Shown: positions 1-5,288, counted from the first letter of the stretch. The stretch is DNA of 5,288 nt from Trebonia sp. (GCA_030043595.1 JASHXJ010000291.1:1-5288), one strand, 5' to 3'. The notes: generated by a model not told the origin, from the sequence alone. Translations and numbers: made by a program.

Positions 1-44
1 GCGCCCGGGCGATCTGGTCCGGCAGGATGGGCGCCAGGCAGTGA
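1..44 (+). CDS. Possible C-terminal tail of an upstream gene (partial)
   Basis: One frame, read from base 3, gives a short open stretch ending ARAIWSGRMGARQ before a TGA at 42-44. The stop lies directly before and partly against the Shine-Dalgarno sequence of the next gene (AAAGGAG, 44-50), whose ATG is 11 bases further on. This spacing is typical of consecutive genes in one actinobacterial operon, which is why I favour this frame. The other two frames are also open over these few bases, so the call rests only on spacing. Thirteen residues are too few to name a family. In actinobacteria YCII proteins are often encoded beside ECF sigma factors, but nothing visible here confirms that. Confidence 0.35.
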   Translation, partial: ARAIWSGRMGARQ

Positions 45-50
45 AAGGAG
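44..50 (+). promoter_or_regulatory. Ribosome binding site of the YCII gene
   Basis: AAAGGAG lies 5 bases before the ATG at 56. It decides the start: the in-frame GTG at 41 would place this sequence inside the coding region and has no comparable site of its own. Confidence 0.7.
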
Positions 51-55
51 CAGCG

Positions 56-370
56 ATGCCGGTGTTCGCGGTCACGACGGCCAGGGGCGAGAACTGGGAT
101 CACGACCGCGGTATTCGCGAGCAGCCCTTCTGGGAGCAGCACGCCGCCTTCGCCGACGGGCTTGTGGACCGGGGTGTCATTATCCTGGGCGGACCGATCA
201 GCAGCGATGACGCCGAGGACATCGCGCTGCTGGCTGTCGAAGCCGCAGATGTGAGCACGCTGCGCTCGATCTTCGCCGCCGACCCCTGGACTGAGCACGC
301 GGTGTTCCGGATCAAGGACATACGCGCGTGGACCCTGTGGCTCGACGGACGGTCCCGCCCCGCCGTCTAG
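56..370 (+). CDS. YCII-related domain protein
   Basis: A 104-residue protein that is essentially a single YCII-like domain, a small ferredoxin-like alpha/beta fold. Visible family hallmarks are the N-terminal strand (VFAVTTARG, residues 3-11), the helix with the conserved His (FWEQHAAFADGL, His29), the strand-turn ILGGPIS (43-49), and the C-terminal DPW...VFRIKDIRAW block (76-92), where Asp76 is the usual conserved acid. Family members are proposed to have a His-Asp pair and unknown or enzyme-accessory roles; the substrate cannot be read from sequence. There is no signal peptide or membrane segment, so it should be cytosolic. The start at 56 is chosen over GTG 41 because AAAGGAG sits 5 bases before it. 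It probably follows the truncated gene at the left edge in one transcript, and its stop overlaps the convergent lipoprotein gene. Family assignment is fairly sure; function is unknown. Confidence 0.85.
   Translation: MPVFAVTTARGENWDHDRGIREQPFWEQHAAFADGLVDRGVIILGGPISSDDAEDIALLAVEAADVSTLRSIFAADPWTEHAVFRIKDIRAWTLWLDGRSRPAV
367..370. other. Shared CTAG palindrome carrying both convergent stop codons
   Basis: The plus-strand YCII gene ends with TAG at 368-370 and the minus-strand lipoprotein gene ends with TAG at 369-367. The two reading frames overlap by four bases and there is no room for a terminator between them. Confidence 0.8.
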
Positions 371-1593
371 GGTCGGATCTGGTACTGGCTGGCCCAGGTG
401 CGCCCGCCGTCGGCGGTGGCTTCGATGGAGTACTCGCCGGTCTGCGCGTTCGCCCCGACTACCCAGCCCTGGGTGGCGCTGACGAAGGCGAGGCCGTACG
501 CCTGCGTGATGCCGCCGACGTCACCCCGCATGCTCAGGGTGGCGCCGCCGCTCACCGTGTCCAGCGGGGCGGCGCCGTAGCCCGTGGCCGGGTCAAATCC
601 GGTGAATGCCGCGGCCTCCGGGCTGATCGCGCTGAACGGGCCCGGGTAGCTGCCCGGACCGTCCGGCGCGTGCACCTCGGGCCTGATCGCCGACTCGATG
701 TACGACTCCTCGAACAGCGCGTGCATCGTGCGCGCGTCCTGCAGCACGTAGGCGAGGTACGGGGCGTGGCCGAGCGCGGCGCCTGAGCCGAGGAAAAGCA
801 CCCAGGCGGCGCTGTCGCCCGCGCATTCGAGCACCGTGGTGTCCGGTGCCTCCGGGTGGGCGCCGGAGGCCAGGGCTGGCTCGGCGAACGCGAGTGTCCA
901 CTGCCGGCCGCCGTCGGAGGTATGCCAGACCTTGCCGGGCGTACCGACGAAACCGTCCGCGGGACTGCTGAAGCAGGCCGTCTGCGCGTGTGCGGGGGCG
1001 CCGGCCACCGGCTGCCAGCTCTGGCCGCCGTCCGTGGTGGTCAGCAATTCGCCGCCAGCGGCTGGCGCGGGCAAGCCGCCGTCGGTGCGGACCTGCGCGC
1101 CGCCGGCGACGGCGTACCCGACGTCCGGCGTCACGAAATGCACCGAGCGGATCGACCCGCACGGGTCGCCGACGGCCGTCCACGTCGCGCCGCCATCGGT
1201 GGTCCGCAGCAGGCTGCCGGTCCCGACCGCCCAGCCGTCCTGCGCGTCGGCGAAGTCGACCTGGTCGAGCTTGGCCGGCCCGTCGTACTGCTGTACCCAG
1301 GTGTGGCCGCCGTCGCTCGTGGCGAGGATGCGCCCGGCGCCTGCCACCCAGCCCTGCCGCCCGGACACGAAGTCAACGGCGTCCAGGGCGGGAACCGTGA
1401 CCGCGGGACCCGGGGTGGGCGGCGCGCACGTCGCGGGCGCCGCCGCTCCCGCGGGGGCGGCGGAGGGCCTGGGCGACGAGACCGCCGTCGTCTGCATGCT
1501 CGACGCGGTCCCGCATCCAGCCGCGAGCAGGGCCATCCCGGAGAGCGCGGCAGCCAGCCCGCTGCTGGCCGTCGTAGGCATCAGTCTCTTCAT
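367..1593 (-). CDS. Secreted lipoprotein with Asp-box (BNR/Ycf48-like) beta-propeller repeats
   Basis: A 408-residue protein. It begins MKRLM, then a hydrophobic stretch (about 12-25) ending LLAAGC, a lipobox-like site with Cys27 as the likely lipidated residue. A Thr/Ala/Pro-rich linker follows (about 36-67), so it is probably anchored outside the membrane. The body contains five Asp-box motifs of the form (S/T/A)DGGxxW at residues 93-99, 132-138, 187-193, 226-232 and 394-400. Each follows a strand pattern like FxxxxxGWxVG, the signature of sialidase/BNR and Ycf48 photosystem-assembly-like propellers. In actinobacteria such proteins are mostly uncharacterised. The section from about 240 to 365 lacks Asp boxes and is unlike the repeats. 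There is no sialidase catalytic signature that I can recognise, so I do not call it an enzyme. The start at 1593 supplies the Lys-Arg of the signal peptide but has no clear Shine-Dalgarno; Met5 is an alternative. The 3' end overlaps the YCII gene by 4 bases. Confidence 0.8.
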   Translation of the reverse strand: MKRLMPTTASSGLAAALSGMALLAAGCGTASSMQTTAVSSPRPSAAPAGAAAPATCAPPTPGPAVTVPALDAVDFVSGRQGWVAGAGRILATSDGGHTWVQQYDGPAKLDQVDFADAQDGWAVGTGSLLRTTDGGATWTAVGDPCGSIRSVHFVTPDVGYAVAGGAQVRTDGGLPAPAAGGELLTTTDGGQSWQPVAGAPAHAQTACFSSPADGFVGTPGKVWHTSDGGRQWTLAFAEPALASGAHPEAPDTTVLECAGDSAAWVLFLGSGAALGHAPYLAYVLQDARTMHALFEESYIESAIRPEVHAPDGPGSYPGPFSAISPEAAAFTGFDPATGYGAAPLDTVSGGATLSMRGDVGGITQAYGLAFVSATQGWVVGANAQTGEYSIEATADGGRTWASQYQIRP

Positions 1594-1634
1594 GATGTAT
1601 AGGAGGCCATCCGTGGGGGGTGTGGTTCACGTGC

Positions 1635-1640
1635 AGCATA
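1635..1640 (-). promoter_or_regulatory. Possible -10 element of the lipoprotein gene
   Basis: On the minus strand TATGCT lies about 42 bases before the ATG at 1593, in a region less GC-rich than its surroundings. No convincing -35 hexamer is present at 16-18 bases upstream. A CACGTG palindrome (1628-1633) lies just downstream of it. This is a weak candidate only. Confidence 0.2.
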
Positions 1641-1694
1641 GCAACCAGAGGTAGCTGAGTTGGCGCGCTGTGTAGCCGCGGAAGGGCCTGGCAA

Positions 1695-1741
1695 CCGGAC
1701 GGGCCGCGGGGTTCTCGCGAGAGACGCCACGGCCCGTTCGG
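1695..1741 (-). terminator. GC-rich inverted repeat, candidate terminator of the aldehyde dehydrogenase gene
   Basis: Bases 1699-1706 (ACGGGCCG) and 1730-1737 (CGGCCCGT) are perfect inverted repeats. Pairing extends by four positions to 1695 and 1741, with one A-C mismatch on the minus strand (a G-U wobble if read on the plus strand). The 23-base loop contains a 10-base palindrome, TCTCGCGAGA (1713-1722). It starts 22 bases past the stop codon of the minus-strand dehydrogenase gene, where a terminator is expected. No U-run follows in that direction, as is common for terminator-like hairpins in high-GC actinobacteria. On the plus strand a T6 run (1752-1757) lies 10 bases past the stem, but no plus-strand gene precedes it. 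Confidence 0.5.
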
Positions 1742-1763
1742 GATCAGTGAATTTTTTGACTTT

Positions 1764-3197
1764 TCAGGCGCCGATGTAGCTCATCACGTGCTTGATGCGG
1801 GTGTAGTCCTCGAACCCGTACATGGACAGGTCCTTGCCGTAGCCGGAGTGCTTGAACCCGCCGTGCGGCATCTCCGCGACGATCGGGATGTGGGTGTTGA
1901 TCCAGACCGCGCCGAAGTCCAGGCGCCGGGCCATCCGCATCGCGCGGCCGTGGTCCCTGGTCCAGACGCTGGCGGCCAGGCCGTAGCGGACGCCGTTGGC
2001 CCAGCGCACCGCCTCCTCCTCGTCGCTGAACCGCTGCACCGTGATGACCGGGCCGAAGACCTCGTCCTGGATCATCTCGTCGTCCTGCCGGAGCCCGGAG
2101 ACGACCGTCGGCTCGAACAGGTAGCCGGGGCCGTCGATCTTGTGACCGCCGGTCTCGACGCATCCGTGGGCGGGCACCCGGTCGAGGAAACCGGAGACCC
2201 GGGCGAGCTGGCTGGGGTTGTTCAGCGGGCCGTAGTAGGCGTCTTGCACGTCAAGGCCGCCGGTCACCGTGCCGCGGGCCTGCTCGGCGAGAGCGGCGGT
2301 CAGGTCGCCGGCGATGCCCGGGCCGGCCAGCACGCGAGTGGCCGCGGTGCAGTCCTGGCCGGCGTTGAAGTAGCCGGCCCCGGCGATCCCCTCCGCGGCG
2401 GATTCTGCGTCGGCGTCGTCGAAGACGACCACGGGCGCCTTGCCGCCGAGCTCGAGATGGACGCGCTTGAGGTCGTCGGCGGCCGCGCGCGCGACCTCCA
2501 TGCCGGCCCGCACGCTGCCGGTGATCGAGACCATCGAGGGGATCTTGTTCCTGACCAGCTCACGGCCGGTGTCGCGGTCGCCGCAGACCACGTTGAAGAC
2601 GCCGGGCGGGAAGAAATCGCTGGCGATCTCGGCCAGCAGGAGCGTGGAGGCCGGTGTCGTGTCGGACGGCTTGAGCACGACCGTGTTGCCCGCGGCGAGC
2701 GCGGGGCCGATCTTCCACACCGCCATCATCAGCGGGTAGTTCCAGGGGGTGACCTGGGCGCAGACGCCGACCGGCTCACGCCGGATCATTGAGGTGTGGT
2801 CCTTCATGTACTCGCCGGCGGACCGGCCCTCGAGCACGCGCGCGGCGCCGGCGAAAAACCGGAGCTGGTCCACGGACGGGGGCAGTTCCTCAGACAGGGT
2901 CAGGGCCACCGGCTTGCCGGTGTTCTTGCACTCGACGTCGGTCAGCTCCGCGGCCCGCTCCTCTACCGCGGCGGCGAACTTCAGCATGGCGAGGCTGCGC
3001 TCGGCAGGCGTGCTGTCGCGCCAGGTCTCGAACGCGGCCGCGGCGGCCTGCAGGGCGTCGTCGACATCGGCGGCACTCGAGACCGGGGCCTGCGCGTAGG
3101 CCTCGCCGGTACTGGGGTCGACGACGTCGCTGTAGCGCCCGTCGCGCGGGTCGGTGTACTTGCCGTTCACGAAGTTACGCAGTGGTCCCTGCGTCAT
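1764..3197 (-). CDS. patD: Gamma-aminobutyraldehyde dehydrogenase (ALDH superfamily, PatD-like)
   Basis: A 477-residue NAD(P)-dependent aldehyde dehydrogenase of full family length, predicted cytosolic. It would oxidise 4-aminobutyraldehyde (in equilibrium with 1-pyrroline) to GABA in putrescine breakdown. Visible active-site parts are PWN with Asn153, the cofactor Lys176 in VLKPSD, the glycine motif SITGS (224-228), the general base Glu249 in LELGGKAP, the nucleophile Cys283 in NAGQDCTAATR, and EVFGP with Glu379. Several stretches closely match E. coli PatD (YdcW/Prr) as I remember it: RFFAGAAR, AGEY...HTSMIRR, GQDCTAA, EMPHGG, SGYGKD and YG(F/L)EDYT. Betaine-aldehyde or other omega-aminoaldehyde dehydrogenases are the main alternatives, since specificity within this group is hard to read. 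The start at 3197 is chosen because AGGAGG lies 6 bases before it; an in-frame ATG at 3236 would add 13 residues unlike the family. It is divergent from an AsnC-family regulator and a class III aminotransferase, which fits the same pathway. Confidence 0.88.
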   Translation of the reverse strand: MTQGPLRNFVNGKYTDPRDGRYSDVVDPSTGEAYAQAPVSSAADVDDALQAAAAAFETWRDSTPAERSLAMLKFAAAVEERAAELTDVECKNTGKPVALTLSEELPPSVDQLRFFAGAARVLEGRSAGEYMKDHTSMIRREPVGVCAQVTPWNYPLMMAVWKIGPALAAGNTVVLKPSDTTPASTLLLAEIASDFFPPGVFNVVCGDRDTGRELVRNKIPSMVSITGSVRAGMEVARAAADDLKRVHLELGGKAPVVVFDDADAESAAEGIAGAGYFNAGQDCTAATRVLAGPGIAGDLTAALAEQARGTVTGGLDVQDAYYGPLNNPSQLARVSGFLDRVPAHGCVETGGHKIDGPGYLFEPTVVSGLRQDDEMIQDEVFGPVITVQRFSDEEEAVRWANGVRYGLAASVWTRDHGRAMRMARRLDFGAVWINTHIPIVAEMPHGGFKHSGYGKDLSMYGFEDYTRIKHVMSYIGA

Positions 3198-3203
3198 CCC
3201 CGG

Positions 3204-3209
3204 CCTCCT
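3204..3209 (-). promoter_or_regulatory. Ribosome binding site of the aldehyde dehydrogenase gene
   Basis: On the minus strand this reads AGGAGG, a full consensus Shine-Dalgarno, with a 6-base spacer to the ATG at 3197. It settles the start against the longer in-frame ATG at 3236. Confidence 0.8.
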
Positions 3210-3262
3210 ATGACTATGAGTCTGAAGAGCTCGCACGCGGCGCGATCTCGCCCTGTGCGACG

Positions 3263-3291
3263 AGCTTCGCAGAGTTACGCGCTTGTGACAA
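3263..3291 (-). promoter_or_regulatory. Possible minus-strand promoter for the aldehyde dehydrogenase gene
   Basis: On the minus strand TTGTCA (3291-3286) is followed after 17 bases by GAAGCT (3268-3263). The -35 differs from TTGACA at one base. The -10 keeps only the A at position 2 and the T at position 6, as is common in actinobacteria. The -35 lies inside the palindrome at 3282-3292, so a protein bound there would interfere. A CATAGT hexamer nearer the start codon is an alternative -10 without a good -35. Confidence 0.3.
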
Positions 3292-3337
3292 GTGAATCAG
3301 TCGCCATTTTGGCAAATATCTACGAAATCAGTTGACA
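3282..3337. promoter_or_regulatory. Candidate operator region for the AsnC-family regulator
   Basis: This AT-rich island in the divergent intergenic region contains clustered symmetry. CTTGTGACAAG (3282-3292) is a perfect 5+1+5 palindrome. GCCATTTTGGC (3303-3313) is a 4+3+4 palindrome whose centre lies 21 bases from the first. TTTGGCAAA (3308-3316) overlaps it as a 4+1+4 palindrome. The heptamer AATCAGT occurs at 3295-3301 and again at 3326-3332, 31 bases apart or about three helical turns. The right-hand copy touches the -35 of the plus-strand promoter and the left-hand palindrome covers a candidate minus-strand -35. Lrp/AsnC proteins bind as multimers to helically phased sites and usually regulate neighbouring genes, so an operator here is plausible. 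Binding itself is inference. Confidence 0.4.
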
Positions 3338-3360
3338 TCGCCGTCGAACGTGGACACGAT
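3332..3360 (+). promoter_or_regulatory. Sigma-70-type promoter of the regulator-aminotransferase operon
   Basis: A perfect TTGACA -35 (3332-3337) is followed after 17 bases by CACGAT (3355-3360), which keeps the key A at position 2 and T at position 6. Transcription would start near 3367, giving a leader of about 50 bases before the ATG at 3418. The -35 overlaps the right-hand AATCAGT repeat by one base. Confidence 0.6.
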
Positions 3361-3402
3361 GAGGTACTACTGGTACCCCGATCAGCGGCGGCCGACACCA
3401 CG

Positions 3403-3407
3403 GGAGG
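3403..3407 (+). promoter_or_regulatory. Ribosome binding site of the regulator gene
   Basis: GGAGG lies 10 bases before the ATG at 3418, at the long end of usual spacing. It supports that start over the in-frame ATG... region further upstream (an in-frame GTG at 3292), which lies before the promoter. Confidence 0.55.
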
Positions 3408-3417
3408 ATGTGATCGT

Positions 3418-3897
3418 ATGGCCCACGGCCCGCGCGGCGGTCCTGCTGGATCGATCGTCATCGACGATATCTCCAAGCGGATCATCGAGCAGCTGCAGGC
3501 CGACGGCCGGCAGTCCTATGCGGCCATCGGGAAGGCGGTCGGGCTGTCGGAGGCCGCCGTCAGGCAGCGAGTGCAGCGCCTGCAGGAGACCGGCGTCATG
3601 CAGATCGTCGCGGTGACCGATCCGCTGATGCTCGGCTTTCACCGCCAGGCGATGATCGGGCTCAAGTGCGACGGCGACCTGGAGAAGGTCGCGGACAGCC
3701 TGGCGAGCATGGAGGAGATCGACTACGTGGTGATCACCGCGGGGTCGTTTGACCTGCTCCTTGAGGTGGTCTGCGAGGACGACGACCATCTGCTCGAGAT
3801 TCTCGGCCGGGTACGCGGGGTACCGTCCGTTACATCCACTGAGACATTTGTCTACCTGAGGCTACGCAAGCAGACATACACATGGGGAACACGATGA
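3418..3897 (+). CDS. Lrp/AsnC family transcriptional regulator
   Basis: A 159-residue DNA-binding protein of normal family length. After a Gly-rich lead (1-14), the AsnC-type helix-turn-helix runs from about residue 16 to 70 (IDDISKRIIEQL, then AAIGKAVGLSEAAVRQRVQRLQETGVM), with the recognition helix near 44-56. The RAM ligand-binding and oligomerisation domain covers about 75-150 and includes VVITAGSFDLLLEV, the ligand-loop region around Gly109, and the closing strand TETFVYLRL. Such proteins form dimers to octamers and respond to amino acids or related small molecules. Being between a dehydrogenase and an aminotransferase gene, it is the likely local controller of both; the ligand could be a polyamine-pathway metabolite, but this is inference. 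The start at 3418 is supported by GGAGG (3403-3407) and by the promoter at 3332-3360; an in-frame GTG at 3292 lies upstream of that promoter. Its TGA overlaps the next ATG as ATGA. Confidence 0.88.
   Translation: MAHGPRGGPAGSIVIDDISKRIIEQLQADGRQSYAAIGKAVGLSEAAVRQRVQRLQETGVMQIVAVTDPLMLGFHRQAMIGLKCDGDLEKVADSLASMEEIDYVVITAGSFDLLLEVVCEDDDHLLEILGRVRGVPSVTSTETFVYLRLRKQTYTWGTR
3894..3897 (+). other. ATGA start/stop overlap, translational coupling
   Basis: The regulator's TGA (3895-3897) overlaps the aminotransferase ATG (3894-3896). Only a weak GGGGA (3884-3888) precedes it, so initiation is probably helped by ribosomes finishing the regulator. This places the two genes in one operon. Confidence 0.75.
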
Positions 3898-5258
3898 CCT
3901 TCGACCTGCAGGAAGCAGCCAAACAGCATCTGTGGCTGCACTTCACCCGGATGTCTGCCTACGGCGCCGGCGACATCCCGGTCATCGTGCGGGGTTCGGG
4001 ACCCTACGTGTACGACGATCACGGCAAGCGCTACCTGGACGGGCTGTCCGGTCTTTTCGTGACGATGGCCGGCCACGGCCGCACCGAGCTGGCCGAGGCA
4101 GCGTCCAAGCAGGCGTCCGAGCTCGCCTACTTCCCGCTGTGGTCCTACGCGCACCCGGCCGCCGTCGCGCTGGCGGCGCGCCTGGCCGAGCTCGCGCCCG
4201 GTGACCTGAACCGGGTGTTCTTCACCACGTCGGGCTCAGAAGCGGTCGAGTCGGCGTGGAAGCTCGCCAAGCAGTACTTCAAGCTGCGCGGCGAGTACGG
4301 CAGGTACAAGGTCCTCAGCCGGGACATCGCCTACCACGGGACGTCGATGGGCGCCCTGGCGATCACCGGCCTGGCCGACATCAAGAGCGCCTTCGAGCCG
4401 CTGCCGCCCGGCGGCGTCCGTGTGCCGAACACGAACTTCTACCGCGCGCCTTCGTTCGCCGCCGGGAGCGAGGAGGAGTTCGGCGTCTGGGCCGCGGACG
4501 AGATCGAGCGCGCGATCCTGCGGGAGGGCCCGGACTCGGTCGCCTGCGTGTTCCTTGAGCCGGTGCAGAACTCCGGCGGGTGCTTCCCGCCGCCGCCCGG
4601 CTATTTCCAGCGGGTGCGCTCGATCTGCGACAGGCACGGCGTGCTGCTGGTCTCTGACGAGGTCATCTGCGCCTTCGGCCGGCTGGGCTACTACTTCGGC
4701 GCCGAGCGGTACGGGTACCTGCCGGACATCATCACCTTCGCCAAGGGCGCGACCTCGGGGTACTCGCCGCTTGGCGGGATGATCGTCCGCGAGCACCTGA
4801 TGGAGCCGTTCCTGTCCGGCCACAGCACGTTCCTGCACGGCGTCACCTTCGCCGGGCACCCCGTCTCCGCCGCGGTGGCCCTGGCCAACCTGGACATCTT
4901 CGAGCGCGAGGACCTGCCGGGGAACGTGCGCGCCCACGAGGGCGCCTTCCGGGCAACCCTGGAGAAACTGTCTGACCTGCCGATTGTCGGCGACGTCCGC
5001 GGCGCCGGCTACTTCTACGGCATCGAGCTGGTCAAGGACAAGGCCACCAAGGAGACGTTCGACGACGACGAGTGCGAGCGGCTGCTGCGCGGCTTCCTGT
5101 CGCACGCGCTCTTCGACGCCGGCCTGGTGTGCCGCGCCGACGACCGCGGCGACCCGGTGATCCAGCTCGCGCCGCCGCTCATCTGCACGCAGGAGCACTT
5201 CGACATGATCGAGCAGATCCTGCGCTCGGTGCTGACGGAGGCGTGGTCGCGGGTCTGA
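3894..5258 (+). CDS. Class III PLP-dependent aminotransferase, probable polyamine/diamine aminotransferase
   Basis: A 454-residue fold-type I aminotransferase of complete length. It would transfer the omega-amino group of a diamine such as putrescine or cadaverine to a keto acid such as pyruvate, giving the aminoaldehyde used by the divergent dehydrogenase. Class III landmarks are the phosphate-binding TTSGSEAVE (111-119), YHGT with Tyr148 and His149, Glu222 in LEPVQNSGG, Asp255 in VSDEV (contact to the PLP ring nitrogen), the Schiff-base Lys284 in FAKGATSGYSPLGG, and Thr318 in HGVTFAGHP. It resembles SpuC-type putrescine:pyruvate transaminases and an actinobacterial polyamine-utilisation aminotransferase (SCO5655-like, from memory). 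Annotation pipelines often give it vague names such as aspartate aminotransferase family. The start at 3894 is preferred over ATG 3882 because it forms an ATGA overlap with the regulator's stop and has GGGGA 5 bases upstream. Family is certain, substrate inferred from the neighbours. Confidence 0.87.
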   Translation: MTFDLQEAAKQHLWLHFTRMSAYGAGDIPVIVRGSGPYVYDDHGKRYLDGLSGLFVTMAGHGRTELAEAASKQASELAYFPLWSYAHPAAVALAARLAELAPGDLNRVFFTTSGSEAVESAWKLAKQYFKLRGEYGRYKVLSRDIAYHGTSMGALAITGLADIKSAFEPLPPGGVRVPNTNFYRAPSFAAGSEEEFGVWAADEIERAILREGPDSVACVFLEPVQNSGGCFPPPPGYFQRVRSICDRHGVLLVSDEVICAFGRLGYYFGAERYGYLPDIITFAKGATSGYSPLGGMIVREHLMEPFLSGHSTFLHGVTFAGHPVSAAVALANLDIFEREDLPGNVRAHEGAFRATLEKLSDLPIVGDVRGAGYFYGIELVKDKATKETFDDDECERLLRGFLSHALFDAGLVCRADDRGDPVIQLAPPLICTQEHFDMIEQILRSVLTEAWSRV

Positions 5259-5261
5259 GCC

Positions 5262-5288
5262 TCACTTTTTCGCCTTGACGTAGGTGAA
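5262..5288 (-). CDS. Possible C-terminal end of a convergent gene (partial)
   Basis: Read on the minus strand, the window edge gives FTYVKAKK followed by a TGA at 5264-5262. A Lys-rich tail ending 3 bases from the aminotransferase stop would fit tail-to-tail packing like that at 367-370. Eight residues cannot identify a family, and any frame would be open over so short a stretch, so this is tentative. Confidence 0.3.
   Translation of the reverse strand, partial: FTYVKAKK

Noticed and set aside
836..1654. Long plus-strand open frame antisense to the lipoprotein gene
   Set aside because: Its translation is Pro/Ala/Ser-rich with no domain pattern, and the opposite strand has a lipobox and five Asp boxes. 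Long antisense frames are expected in high-GC genes.
1601..1654. Plus-strand AGGAGG (1601-1606) followed after 6 bases by GTG, opening a 13-codon frame
   Set aside because: The spacing looks like a real start, but the frame is very short, lies in the upstream region of the oppositely oriented lipoprotein gene, and has no supporting promoter or coding signature. It is probably chance.
1788..2792. Plus-strand open frame antisense to the aldehyde dehydrogenase gene
   Set aside because: The product is low-complexity Val/Gly/Ala/Asp-rich sequence with no recognisable fold, while the minus strand encodes a complete ALDH with all active-site motifs.
3198..3236. Thirteen-residue N-terminal extension of the aldehyde dehydrogenase
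   Set aside because: It would include the AGGAGG ribosome binding site inside the coding region, and the extra residues do not resemble the family.
3292..3417. Forty-two-residue N-terminal extension of the AsnC regulator
   Set aside because: It begins upstream of the TTGACA promoter, would contain the candidate operator, and makes the protein unusually long for the family.
4236..5198. Minus-strand open frame antisense to the aminotransferase gene
   Set aside because: It is a composition artefact; the plus strand carries the full class III motif set including the Schiff-base lysine.

Overview
The window is high-GC DNA with the codon use (G or C in nearly every third position) and gene types of an actinomycete, of a Streptomyces or related filamentous-actinobacteria kind. 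That placement is an inference from composition and gene content; no rRNA or other taxonomic marker is present. It holds five complete genes, the probable tails of two more at the edges, and two short intergenic regions (1594-1763 and about 3198-3417). No mobile element, CRISPR array, tRNA or rRNA was seen.

Left part (1-1763). A probable truncated upstream gene ends at 44 and is followed at once by a small YCII-domain protein (56-370, +). Convergent to it is a long gene for a predicted secreted lipoprotein (367-1593, -) carrying five Asp-box (BNR/Ycf48-like) beta-propeller motifs. The two genes meet so tightly that one CTAG palindrome supplies both TAG stop codons. The gap 1594-1763 contains the lipoprotein's upstream region and a GC-rich inverted repeat, a candidate terminator for the aldehyde dehydrogenase gene.

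Right part (1764-5258). This is a compact polyamine (putrescine-type) catabolic module. A PatD-like gamma-aminobutyraldehyde dehydrogenase (1764-3197, -) is transcribed divergently from an Lrp/AsnC-family regulator (3418-3897, +). The regulator is translationally coupled by an ATGA overlap to a class III PLP aminotransferase (3894-5258, +). The inferred chemistry is that the aminotransferase moves the terminal amino group of a diamine to a keto acid, giving an aminoaldehyde, and the dehydrogenase oxidises that to GABA or a related omega-amino acid. The regulator in between probably controls both sides from the divergent region. That region stands out as AT-rich and holds a clear TTGACA promoter for the + side, small palindromes and a 31-bp-spaced direct repeat.

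The last 27 bases look like the C-terminal end of a further convergent gene. The arrangement resembles a known actinobacterial polyamine-utilisation locus, so I do not claim a new system. The most checkable items are the candidate operator in the divergent region, the shared-stop convergent pair and the uncharacterised Asp-box lipoprotein.
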